Counted from the first letter of the stretch, positions 7,159 to 13,207 are shown. The stretch: 13,499 nucleotides of DNA from DATDMG01 sp036518955 (GCA_036518955.1 DATDMG010000520.1:1-13499); one strand, 5' to 3'. Made by a program: numbers and translations. The notes: generated by a model from the sequence alone, not told the origin.

Positions 7159-7199
7159 CGAGGCGTCGCCTCAAGGGCCGCGTGTCGCCGGCCACGGCC

Positions 7200-7703
7200 T
7201 CACCCGGGACCGGTCTCACCAGCCGACGCGCCTGGGGCACCTTTCTCGAAATCCTCCGGGGAGATCTGTTCCAGGAACGCCCGGAACTTCTCCACCTCGT
7301 CCTCGTCCTCGTCGGGGACCGCGACCCCACCCTCCTCCAGGACGGCGTCGGCACCGACGATCCGCGTGCCTGTGCGCAGGGCGAGCGCGATCGCGTCGGA
7401 CGACCGGGAGCCGACCGTCAGCCCGCCGTCGAACGCCAGCTCGGCATGGAAGACGTTGTCACGGATCGCAATGATCCGCACCTCCTCGAGGCGGCGCCCG
7501 AAGGCGGTGATCAGATCCTTCATCAGGTCGTGCGTCAGGGGCCGGGGGGGCACGACGCCCTGCTGCGCGTACGCGATGGCGCTGGCTTCGGAGTTGCCCA
7601 CCCAGATCGGCAGATAACGATCACCCCCGCGCTCGCGCAGGAGCACGATGGGCTGGTTCGACGGCATCTCGACACGGACTCCGACGACATCCAACTCGCG
7701 CAC
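7200..7703 (-). CDS. Bifunctional nuclease family protein (DUF151/BFN domain)
   Basis: 167 residues, close to M. tuberculosis Rv1829 (164). Seen: VVGVRVEMPSNQPIVLLRE, GDRYLPIWVGNSEASAIAYAQQG, RPLTHDLMKDLI and SRSSDAIALALRTG, the conserved core of the DUF151 fold (about residues 4-135); the C-terminus is acidic (DEDEDEVEKF). Plant members were described as bifunctional nucleases acting on DNA and RNA; the bacterial role is not settled. The family is almost always kept beside the MerR genes in actinobacteria, as here. GTG at 7703 is chosen because the family alignment begins there and a -10-like TACGGT sits six bases upstream; no Shine-Dalgarno is seen at normal distance. It lies 178 bases after ftsR and 162 bases before resR. 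Confidence 0.93.
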   Translation of the reverse strand: MRELDVVGVRVEMPSNQPIVLLRERGGDRYLPIWVGNSEASAIAYAQQGVVPPRPLTHDLMKDLITAFGRRLEEVRIIAIRDNVFHAELAFDGGLTVGSRSSDAIALALRTGTRIVGADAVLEEGGVAVPDEDEDEVEKFRAFLEQISPEDFEKGAPGASAGETGPG

Positions 7704-7709
7704 CCAGCC

Positions 7710-7715
7710 ACCGTA
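7710..7715 (-). promoter_or_regulatory. Candidate -10 box for a leaderless bfn transcript
   Basis: TACGGT on the minus strand ends six bases before the GTG start at 7703, matching TANNNT at leaderless spacing. No -35 is recognised at 16-18 bases. Readthrough from ftsR is the alternative. The rest of the ftsR-bfn gap (7716-7881) holds an imperfect stem CGGACC/GGTCCG (7788-7793 and 7821-7826) of uncertain meaning. Confidence 0.35.
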
Positions 7716-7881
7716 CCTCGGCCCCTGCCGCCGCGCGACGGACCGGGGCCAAGCCAGGTCAACGGAGGACCCCTGCCCCCGGCGTGGCGGACCGAACGGT
7801 CGGCGCGTCGAGGCGCGTCGGGTCCGCAGGACCGGCGAGGACCGGGCCGGACGCACACGGCCGCCGGCACCAGGCTCCGGG

Positions 7882-8628
7882 TCAGGGCGTGGAGCGGTCC
7901 AGCGCGCTCTTCACCAGCGCGGCATGCAGCCGCAGACACAGCGCCGCCAGCTCGCGGCCCGCCTCGTCGGCCCGGCCCGCCGCCTCCGGGCCGCGCTGAC
8001 GCCGCAGCGGGGCCACGACCTGCTCGACCAGGCTCGCCTCCCGCTCGGCGGCGGTGCGGAACGGGCGCAGGTGCCTCGGCTCGATCCCGAACCGGGCCAG
8101 CCCCGCCGCGGCGCGGACGATCGTCACCGCCTCCGCGTCGTACTGCCCGGTCCCCGGCATGGGGGCGAGCAGCCCGTAGGACTCCAGTTGGGCGACGAGC
8201 CGCTCGTCCGCGGGGGCTGCCTGGATCAGCTCGGACCGCGACAGCCGCAGGTCCGGACCCTGGCCGAACCGTTCCGGCCCCGCGACCGCGGAGTCTCCGA
8301 CCAGACGCGGGACGCGCGGACCGCCGGCCGGCAGCGAGGACGGCTCCAGACCGCGATCCAGCGCGTCCAGGTGCTCCCGGATCACCCGAAGTGGAAGGTA
8401 GTGGTCCCGCTGGACGGCGAGCACGTACCGCAGCCGCTCGAGGTCGGCGTGCGTGAACTTGCGGTACCCGGCCGGCGTGCGGTCCGGTTCGACGAGCCCC
8501 TGCTCCTCCAGAAAACGGATCTTGGAGATCGTGACATCGGGGAAGTCCGCCCGCAACTCAGCCAGGACCTCCCCGATCGTCATCGTGGGCTCGGGGGTAC
8601 CGCGGCGGCCGTACGCCGTGCTCACCAC
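7882..8628 (-). CDS. ftsR: MerR-family regulator FtsR
   Basis: 248 residues from the GTG at 8628, or 247 from the adjacent GTG at 8625; the two cannot be told apart. Seen: a winged-helix MerR domain (about 16-90) with MTIGEVLAELRADFPDVTIS, KIRFLEEQGLVEPDRTPAGY and QRDHYLPLRVIREHLDAL; then a Pro/Gly linker; and a C-terminal helical domain with SRSELIQAA, FGIEPRHLRPFRTAAERE and a C-terminal LCLRLHAALVKSAL. The same blocks occur in M. tuberculosis Rv1828 and Corynebacterium FtsR, an activator of ftsZ. It starts seven bases after garA with only a weak GGTG-type ribosome site, so translational coupling to garA is likely. ftsZ is not in this window, so the regulatory target is taken from relatives. 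Confidence 0.93.
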   Translation of the reverse strand: MVSTAYGRRGTPEPTMTIGEVLAELRADFPDVTISKIRFLEEQGLVEPDRTPAGYRKFTHADLERLRYVLAVQRDHYLPLRVIREHLDALDRGLEPSSLPAGGPRVPRLVGDSAVAGPERFGQGPDLRLSRSELIQAAPADERLVAQLESYGLLAPMPGTGQYDAEAVTIVRAAAGLARFGIEPRHLRPFRTAAEREASLVEQVVAPLRRQRGPEAAGRADEAGRELAALCLRLHAALVKSALDRSTP

Positions 8629-8635
8629 CGGGCGG

Positions 8636-9133
8636 TCACCACCCCGGGCCGGCTCCGGTCCCGCGCCTGCTCGGGTGGAAGATCATCCGGAACTTCCCGA
8701 TCTGCACCTCGTCGCCGTCGCGGAGCACAGCCTGGTCGATGCGGTCCCGGCGAACGTAGGTGCCGTTCAGGCTACCGACGTCCCGGACGACGAAGTGGCC
8801 CTCGCGGCGGACGAACTCGGCGTGCTTGCGGGACACCGTGACGTCGTCCAGGAAGATGTCGCTCTTCGGATGCCTGCCCGCCGTGGTGCGGTCGGCATCG
8901 AGCAGGAAGCGGGCCCCGGCGTTGGGGCCGCGCTGAACCACGAGCAGGGCCGATCCCGCCGGCAACGCGTCGATCGCCACCTGGTCCGCCCGGGAGGGCC
9001 GGGCCTGGTCGTCCGGCACGTCCTGGACGGCGTGCAGCGAGATCGTGGTGTCAGGGCCCTGGGGGACCTGGTCGGCGGGGGACGAGCCAGCCGGCTCGTC
9101 CGGCTGCCCCGTCCCCCGCGGGGGAACCGTCAT
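8636..9133 (-). CDS. garA: FHA-domain signalling protein GarA (OdhI-like)
   Basis: 165 residues. Seen: a disordered N-terminus with paired threonines T29-T30 (GPDTTISLHAV), the position of the kinase-target motif in GarA/OdhI; then the conserved LPAGSALLVVQRGPNAGARF; and an FHA domain with GRH (86-88), SRKH (101-104) and GSLNGT (120-125), the phosphothreonine-binding loops. In relatives, unphosphorylated GarA binds and inhibits 2-oxoglutarate dehydrogenase and NAD-glutamate dehydrogenase and stimulates glutamate synthase; phosphorylation by PknB/PknG makes the FHA domain bind its own tail and turns it off. ATG at 9133 is chosen because GAGGAGG lies six bases upstream; an in-frame ATG at 9157 lacks one. 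It is followed by ftsR. Odd: the T-T motif lacks the preceding Glu seen in mycobacterial ETTS. Confidence 0.95.
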   Translation of the reverse strand: MTVPPRGTGQPDEPAGSSPADQVPQGPDTTISLHAVQDVPDDQARPSRADQVAIDALPAGSALLVVQRGPNAGARFLLDADRTTAGRHPKSDIFLDDVTVSRKHAEFVRREGHFVVRDVGSLNGTYVRRDRIDQAVLRDGDEVQIGKFRMIFHPSRRGTGAGPGW

Positions 9134-9287
9134 GCCGGACCTCCTCTGAGAACGCATGTCAGATCTTGAGGGCCGGCCGCGGCCCCTGCTGGCGCGGCCG
9201 CCCGGTCACGCTCCGCCGCCGCGTCGCGGGTCGTCCGGATCCGCTCGGCGCCGTGCCCGCCAACGCCCGGCCAACCTCGATTGCGTC

Positions 9288-9316
9288 AGCCTAACCCTCG
9301 ACGCCAGGTCGAGACA
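9288..9316 (-). promoter_or_regulatory. Candidate promoter with spacer-centred inverted repeat upstream of garA-ftsR
   Basis: The minus strand has TAGGCT (9288-9293), fitting TANNNT, about 155 bases upstream of garA. A poor -35 (TGTCTC, 9311-9316) lies 17 bases away. The perfect inverted repeat CTCGAC-N5-GTCGAG (9297-9313) fills that spacer, the classical location of MerR-family operators. FtsR, encoded downstream, is a candidate binder. The rest of the 230-base gap up to garA shows no other feature I can support. Confidence 0.4.
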
Positions 9317-9363
9317 GTCCGGGCGTGTCCCGGCGGGCACGTGATCCCCGGCACGCTCGCAGG

Positions 9364-9750
9364 TCACGACAGCTGACGCCGGTACGCCTCGACGGTGAGC
9401 AGGTCGTTCACCGCGTCGGCGGACTCCAGCGCGAGCTCGAACATCCAGCCCTCCCCGTACGGGTCGGAGTTCACCAGCTCCGGGTTGGCGTCCAGGGCCT
9501 CGTTGCGGGCCACGACCGGGCCCGTCAGCGGCGCGTAGAGATCGCTGACGCTCTTGGTCGACTCGACCTCCCCGCACGGTTGCCCCCCGGACACCGCGGC
9601 GCCAACCTCGGGGAGGGTGACGTAGACGATGTCGCCCAGGGCGTCCTGGGCGTACGCGGTGATGCCGACCCTGGCTCGGTCGCCGACCACCCGGACCCAC
9701 TCGTGCTCCGTGGTGTACCGCAGGTCGTCGGGGTACTCGAAGTCGGCCAT
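9364..9750 (-). CDS. gcvH: Glycine cleavage system H protein
   Basis: 128 residues, the normal length. It is the lipoyl carrier that shuttles the aminomethyl group from GcvP to GcvT and is reoxidised by lipoamide dehydrogenase. Seen: YTTEHEWVRV near the start; GITAYAQDALGDIVYVTLPEVG; the lipoylation motif VESTKSVSDLYAP with lipoyl-lysine K66; and NSDPYGEGWM near the end. ATG at 9750 is chosen by the family N-terminus, with AGGA-type ribosome sequences 10-18 bases upstream inside a repeat-bearing leader. No glycine riboswitch is found in front of this gene, unlike gcvP. The gap to DUF881-b upstream is 100 bases and to garA downstream 230 bases. Confidence 0.97.
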   Translation of the reverse strand: MADFEYPDDLRYTTEHEWVRVVGDRARVGITAYAQDALGDIVYVTLPEVGAAVSGGQPCGEVESTKSVSDLYAPLTGPVVARNEALDANPELVNSDPYGEGWMFELALESADAVNDLLTVEAYRRQLS

Positions 9751-9764
9751 CAGCCGGTGTCCTT

Positions 9765-9803
9765 TCCTGTGGGCTTGTCCTGTGGGCTTGTCCTGTGGGC
9801 ATG
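9765..9803 (-). repeat. Three 13-bp tandem repeats in the gcvH leader
   Basis: On the plus strand TCCTGTGGGCTTG occurs at 9765-9777 and 9778-9790, and a third copy ending CATG instead of CTTG at 9791-9803. On the gcvH transcript each unit reads CAAGCCCACAGGA, or CATGCCCACAGGA for the copy furthest from the gene, so each ends in a ribosome-site-like AGGA. The copy nearest the gene provides the probable ribosome site. Period 13 would shift frame, so the array is non-coding. Confidence 0.85.
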
Positions 9804-9825
9804 CCGGTCCCCGTGCCGGTCCCCG
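9802..9825. repeat. Two 12-bp tandem repeats adjoining the 13-bp array
   Basis: TGCCGGTCCCCG occurs at 9802-9813 and again at 9814-9825, directly next to the 13-bp array and with a different unit. The whole DUF881-b to gcvH gap is therefore nearly filled by short tandem repeats and one hairpin. Confidence 0.8.
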
Positions 9826-9826
9826 A

Positions 9827-9849
9827 CCGCCGGTCGGCTCGGCCGGCGG
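9827..9849 (-). terminator. GC-rich hairpin directly after DUF881-b
   Basis: CCGCCGG (9827-9833) and CCGGCGG (9843-9849) are perfect 7-bp complements around a 9-base loop, starting one base after the DUF881-b stop codon. No U-tract. It may end or attenuate the DUF881/sbp transcript before gcvH, or protect its 3' end. Confidence 0.4.
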
Positions 9850-9850
9850 G

Positions 9851-10951
9851 TCAGGGCGCCGGCGAGGTGGCCGGTCGAGCGTACTGAGGCGCCTTCTCCG
9901 GCACCAAGGCGGAGATCGTGATGCTGTCGTGAGGATGGACGGTCCCCTGAGCGCTCTTGTTCCGCAGTACCTCGAGGACGCCGCCGGGGATCTCCAACGC
10001 GGTGCCCAGGGTCTGCGGGTCGCCGATGGCGAGCAGCCGGTAGGGGGGGCTGACGACGGTGCGGTCGACGAGCAGGCCGGCCGGGTCGTCGACGAACGCC
10101 GTTCCGGCGACGACCCGCACCGGCCCCAGCTGAATCGCCTCCGCGCCGGCGTCGCGCAGCTCCTGGACGGTCTCCACCAGGTCGGTGGCGTTCACCGCGA
10201 CGCGCGGGTCGCTGATGTCGAGTTCGATCCCCGGTCCGGTCGCCGGCAGGGTCCCGGCGAGGACGCCGAGCGTGTCCAGCCTCGCCTGAGCCGCCTGCCG
10301 GGCGGCGGGCGCCGCGTCCGTCGACGACTTCAGCTGGTCGAGGGTGTGCTGCAGGACCGCCGCCTGCTCGTCGAGCCGCGCCGACTCCTGCGTCACGTTG
10401 TCCAGCACGGTGATCAGATCCGACTGCCGCAGCGAGGCCAGGCTCTTCACCTGCGGCTGGCGGATCTGGACGACGATGGAGAACCCGAGGAGGGCCAGCA
10501 CGACCCCGACGACGAGCTGGGTGCGGGTCGCCCGGGGGACCAACGCGCGACGGAGCGTGCCTCGCCCGGCGTCGACCGGATCGTCACGGACGGCACGCCG
10601 AGCGGCCGGGTCGCCGTCCCCGTCATCCCCGCGATCGACCTGGTTGTCGCCGCGATCGGGGTCGTCGTCCGCCGGAGGGCGGCCGTCGGGACGGTCCGGC
10701 CCTCGGGGATCGGCGCGGTCAGCCGGGGAGCCGGCTTCGGGGCCCTGGTCCGCGGCTTCGGGGCCCTGGTCCGCGGCTTCGGGGACGGCGTCGGCCTCGT
10801 CGACGGCGTCGGCCTCGTCGTCCGCCGGTGCCTGGACCGGGCCGGGGTCACCGCCGGCAGCGGCGTTCCCACCGACCCGGACCGGCCGCCCGGGGGGAGC
10901 GTCGCCGTCCAGGGCGGAGGACGGCCGGCCAGGTACCGGTTCGTGACCCAT
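9851..10951 (-). CDS. DUF881 membrane protein b (Rv1825-like, YlxW/YlxX family)
   Basis: 366 residues. Seen: a long Pro/Asp/Ala-rich disordered N-terminus (about 1-140) with internal repeats DEADAV twice and EAADQGP twice; one membrane helix TQLVVGVVLALLGFSIVVQ (about 145-163); a helical segment with SLRQSDLITVLDNVTQESARLDEQ; and the DUF881 domain with GTLPATGPGIELDISD, AEAIQLGPVRVVAGTAFVDD and SPPYRLLAIGDPQTL. Topology should put the repeats in the cytoplasm and DUF881 outside. Family function is unknown; Firmicute relatives lie in the divIB-ftsA region. ATG at 10951 is chosen because it starts one base after the sbp stop with AAGG upstream; an earlier in-frame ATG (10990) would overlap sbp. 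The long N-terminal extension is more than the fold needs. Confidence 0.92.
   Translation of the reverse strand: MGHEPVPGRPSSALDGDAPPGRPVRVGGNAAAGGDPGPVQAPADDEADAVDEADAVPEAADQGPEAADQGPEAGSPADRADPRGPDRPDGRPPADDDPDRGDNQVDRGDDGDGDPAARRAVRDDPVDAGRGTLRRALVPRATRTQLVVGVVLALLGFSIVVQIRQPQVKSLASLRQSDLITVLDNVTQESARLDEQAAVLQHTLDQLKSSTDAAPAARQAAQARLDTLGVLAGTLPATGPGIELDISDPRVAVNATDLVETVQELRDAGAEAIQLGPVRVVAGTAFVDDPAGLLVDRTVVSPPYRLLAIGDPQTLGTALEIPGGVLEVLRNKSAQGTVHPHDSITISALVPEKAPQYARPATSPAP
10732..10786. repeat. 21-bp tandem repeat inside DUF881-b
   Basis: CGGCTTCGGGGCCCTGGTCCG occurs as two perfect copies (10732-10752, 10753-10773), then a partial third (10774-10786). The unit is a multiple of three and encodes the heptapeptide repeat EAADQGP on the minus strand, so copy-number change would not break the frame. 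Confidence 0.85.
10786..10821. repeat. 18-bp tandem repeat inside DUF881-b
   Basis: CGGCGTCGGCCTCGTCGA (10786-10803) is followed by a copy differing only in its last base (10804-10821). It encodes DEADAV twice and abuts the 21-bp array. Confidence 0.8.
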
Positions 10952-10952
10952 G

Positions 10953-11285
10953 TCAGGCCTTGAACAGGTGCCGGCGGATGGCGGCGGCATTGGAGAAGAT
11001 CCGGATCCCGAGCACGACGACGACGCCGGTGGACAGCTGCGACCCCACGCCGAGCTGGTCGCCCAGGTAAACGATCAAAGCGGCCACCACGATGTTCGAC
11101 AGGAACGAGACCACGAACACCCGGTCGTCGAAGATCCCGTCGAGCATGGCGCGGACGCCGCCGAACACGGCGTCCAGGGCCGCCACCACCGCGATGGGCA
11201 GGTAGGGCTGCAGCCAGACCGGGACCGTGGGCTGCAGCACGATGCCGGCGACGATACCGATCACCAGGCCGATCGCGGCGATCAC
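10953..11285 (-). CDS. sbp: Small basic protein Sbp (DUF1290), integral membrane
   Basis: 110 residues, the family's usual size. Seen: hydrophobic segments at about 2-18, 28-48, 57-79 and 85-100, with family motifs LPIAVVAALDAVFGGVRA, FLSNIVVAALIVYLGDQLG and GIRIFSNAAAIRRHLF. Function is unknown; in Firmicutes sbp lies next to ylxW/ylxX upstream of ftsA, in mycobacteria between two DUF881 genes (Rv1824), exactly as here. The GTG start at 11285 overlaps the DUF881-a stop by four bases (GTGA), and its stop is one base before the DUF881-b ATG. The three are therefore probably translated in a coupled way and may form one membrane complex (inference). Confidence 0.95.
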   Translation of the reverse strand: MIAAIGLVIGIVAGIVLQPTVPVWLQPYLPIAVVAALDAVFGGVRAMLDGIFDDRVFVVSFLSNIVVAALIVYLGDQLGVGSQLSTGVVVVLGIRIFSNAAAIRRHLFKA

Positions 11286-12292
11286 GGACGTACCTCCGTC
11301 GAGCTGGGGCTGCCGCTGACGCCCGCCGACGCGTCGGCCGTAACGGTCGTCAGGTCGGTCGCGGCGGGCGACCCGGCGGCGGAGCGGCCGGAGGCAGAAG
11401 CGGGTGCGCCGGTGGAGGTTACACCTGCCCGGTGCAGCTGCAGGGAACCGGCACCGGGCAGGCGCAGATCCTGGGATGCCGTGATCGACACTCGGACGCC
11501 GAAGTTGTCCCGCAGCGACCGCACGTAGGTGGCCGCCAGCGCCCGGTCGAACTGCGCCTTCAGCTGTTGCGGGTCGCCGATCGCCTGGACCCGGTACGGC
11601 GGGAGCAGCGGGCGGAAATCGACCAGGATGGCCGCGCCCGCGGACCGGATGGCCGACAGCGTGGAGAGCCGCCGCCCATTGATCGCGATCGCTTCGGCTC
11701 CCGCCGCCCAGAGGCCGTTAGCGACGATCTGCAGGTCATGGTCGAGCACCCGGCCGTCCTCGCTGGTGGACGCTCGCGGGTCGACGGCGGCGCCCTGGGA
11801 GTCCACCGACGGCGCATCCTGAAGGCTGATCTCCAGTCCCGGCCCCCGCACCGGCAGCTCTCCGGTGAGCACCCCGAGCTGCTGCACCGTGCGGGCCAGC
11901 TCGGCGTCGTGCGGGGAGGTGAGGTGCGCCTGCTGCGCCACCTCGATCTCGGCCCGCAGCCGCTGGATCTGCCGCTGACGGGTGTCCGCGGACGCGGTGC
12001 GGCGCCCGATCTCGCGCTCCAGCGCCGTCCGGCCTGCCGACAGGCCGGGCACCGGACGCCGCAGCTCCACCACCCCGCGGGTCACCGCCCACCCGCAGAG
12101 CACCGCGATGACGAGGGTCACCACGACGGAGGACCGCCCGGGGCGCCCGGCCGCAGATCTGAGTACGGCCGCACGGGAGTACGCCGGGTCGAGCGGCTGC
12201 TCCATCACCTCGCGGAGCAGCCGCATGGACGCGTCCACAGCGTGCGCCGGGTGCCGCGTCACCGGCTCAGGTGGGGCAGACATCGGGTTCAT
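11282..12292 (-). CDS. DUF881 membrane protein a (Rv1823-like, YlxW/YlxX family)
   Basis: 336 residues from ATG 12292; a second in-frame ATG three codons later (12283) is equally possible, and neither has a good ribosome site. Seen: a cytoplasmic N-terminus with HAVDASMRLLREVMEQPLDPAY; a membrane helix SSVVVTLVIAVLCGWAVTRG (about 54-73); a coiled-coil-like stretch RTALEREIGRRTASADTRQR and following residues; then the DUF881 domain with GVLTGELPVRGPGLEISL, GLWAAGAEAIAINGRRLSTL and LPPYRVQAIGDPQQL; and a Ser/Ala/Thr-rich tail. It is paralogous to DUF881-b with the same block order. Known: no biochemical activity is assigned. First gene of the coupled DUF881-sbp-DUF881 trio, 103 bases downstream of pgsA2. 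Confidence 0.92.
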   Translation of the reverse strand: MNPMSAPPEPVTRHPAHAVDASMRLLREVMEQPLDPAYSRAAVLRSAAGRPGRSSVVVTLVIAVLCGWAVTRGVVELRRPVPGLSAGRTALEREIGRRTASADTRQRQIQRLRAEIEVAQQAHLTSPHDAELARTVQQLGVLTGELPVRGPGLEISLQDAPSVDSQGAAVDPRASTSEDGRVLDHDLQIVANGLWAAGAEAIAINGRRLSTLSAIRSAGAAILVDFRPLLPPYRVQAIGDPQQLKAQFDRALAATYVRSLRDNFGVRVSITASQDLRLPGAGSLQLHRAGVTSTGAPASASGRSAAGSPAATDLTTVTADASAGVSGSPSSTEVRP

Positions 12293-12395
12293 CGTGGCAC
12301 GTCGGCGGGCGGCCTCCGACGCTCTTGCCCCATCTGTGACCGACAGCTGACGTGCGCCCCCGGGCTCACCAGGAGGAGGCGCGGCCGGTCGGCCG

Positions 12396-12986
12396 TCACG
12401 CCGTGCCCCCGGTGGGCGCCGGACGGATCAGGCTGAACATCTGCCGCGCGTAGAGCCACCCGGCCCACCAGTACAGCGCCGTGCCCCACCAGGCGAAGGC
12501 CCACGCCACCGGACGGACGACGCCCCCCACGCCGCCCCCGACCTGGGCCAGGAGTAGCAGCGGGAAGGCGTAGAGGAGGTTGAACGTGGCCGCCTTGCCG
12601 AGGAAGTGCACGGGCAGCGGGCCGTACCCGTGCCGCGCGAGTACCGGGATCGTCAGGGCCATCAGCACGTCGCGGCCGACGAGGACGACGACGAGCCACC
12701 ACGGGATCACGTGCTGCAGGGCGAGCCCGAGCAGGGTCGAGACGATGTACAGCCGGTCCGCCGCGGGGTCGAGGAGCTGGCCGACCCGCGACACCTGGCC
12801 CCAGCGCCGGGCCAGGGTGCCATCCAGATAGTCCGAAATGCCGCTGGTGGCCAGCGCGGCCAGCGCCCAGCCGTTGCGACCGGAGAGGATCAACCAGAAG
12901 AACGCCGGGACCAGCAGCAGACGCAACAGACTGAGCGCGTTCGGGATCGTCAGCACCCGATCGACGACCTCGTCGTCGCGGCTCAC
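12396..12986 (-). CDS. pgsA2: CDP-alcohol phosphatidyltransferase (PgsA2-like)
   Basis: 196 residues. Seen: the N-terminus RVLTIPNALSLLRLLLVP; the CDP-alcohol transferase signature D-x2-DG-x2-AR-x8-G-x3-D-x3-D with D52, D55, D73 and D77; and about five to six hydrophobic segments. It transfers a phosphatidyl group from CDP-diacylglycerol to an alcohol in the membrane. By gene order it equals M. tuberculosis Rv1822 (PgsA2), annotated as phosphatidylglycerophosphate synthase. Actinobacterial enzymes of this type can instead make cardiolipin, and the substrate cannot be told from sequence alone. GTG at 12986 is chosen because GGGAGG lies five bases upstream and the family N-terminus begins there; the longer open frame to 13214 is Arg/Pro/Gly-rich non-coding. 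Probable first gene of the minus-strand cluster. Confidence 0.93.
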   Translation of the reverse strand: MSRDDEVVDRVLTIPNALSLLRLLLVPAFFWLILSGRNGWALAALATSGISDYLDGTLARRWGQVSRVGQLLDPAADRLYIVSTLLGLALQHVIPWWLVVVLVGRDVLMALTIPVLARHGYGPLPVHFLGKAATFNLLYAFPLLLLAQVGGGVGGVVRPVAWAFAWWGTALYWWAGWLYARQMFSLIRPAPTGGTA

Positions 12987-13033
12987 GCCGACCTCCCCTG
13001 CCCGTCTCCCCGCCTGCCACCCGCGGCTCTGGA

Positions 13034-13039
13034 AGCCTA
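13034..13039 (-). promoter_or_regulatory. Candidate -10 box for pgsA2
   Basis: TAGGCT on the minus strand fits TANNNT and is identical to the candidate -10 box of garA. It would give a leader of about 40 bases before the GTG at 12986. No convincing -35 box lies 16-18 bases upstream. Confidence 0.35.
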
Positions 13040-13114
13040 GTGCCCGCCGTCGACAGCCAGCGGGCGCCCCCGGGCCCACCTCGCCGCCGTGCGCCGTTGG
13101 CCTGGCGGAAGCGG

Positions 13115-13146
13115 CGAGCGCTGGAACAATCGAGCGCTGGAACAAT
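13115..13146. repeat. 16-bp perfect tandem repeat in the divergent intergenic region
   Basis: CGAGCGCTGGAACAAT occurs at 13115-13130 and 13131-13146, between the divergent pgsA2 and the right-edge gene. Each copy holds the palindrome AGCGCT and the AT-richer GGAACAAT. Position suggests a regulatory role for one or both genes; no known operator is recognised. Confidence 0.85.
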
Positions 13147-13168
13147 CGGGATCTGCGGGGCGGTGGTG

Positions 13169-13182
13169 CCCCGGGCCCGGGG
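13169..13182. other. 14-bp GC-only palindrome upstream of the right-edge gene
   Basis: CCCCGGGCCCGGGG is a perfect palindrome centred 32 bases before the ATG at 13208 and upstream of its AGGGGG ribosome site. It would form a very stable structure in the leader RNA; a GC-only palindrome of this length can also arise by base composition. Confidence 0.4.
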
Positions 13183-13207
13183 GCGCCCACGCCCACGAGG
13201 GGGTGCG

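Noticed and set aside
7758..7763. TTGACC on the minus strand between ftsR and bfn as a -35 box
   Set aside because: No TANNNT hexamer lies 16-19 bases downstream, and the bfn -10 candidate is more than 40 bases away.
7182..8456. Plus-strand open frame of 424 codons over bfn and ftsR
   Set aside because: It is a shadow of two clear minus-strand genes and has low-complexity Arg/Pro/Ala composition.
9324..9341. Inverted repeat after gcvH as a terminator
   Set aside because: Only four closing pairs plus a mismatch and two more pairs; too weak to call.
9206..9802. Minus-strand frame overlapping gcvH, starting in the tandem repeats
   Set aside because: It is out of frame with gcvH over its whole length and has no recognisable domain. 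At most the ATG could act as a competing start.
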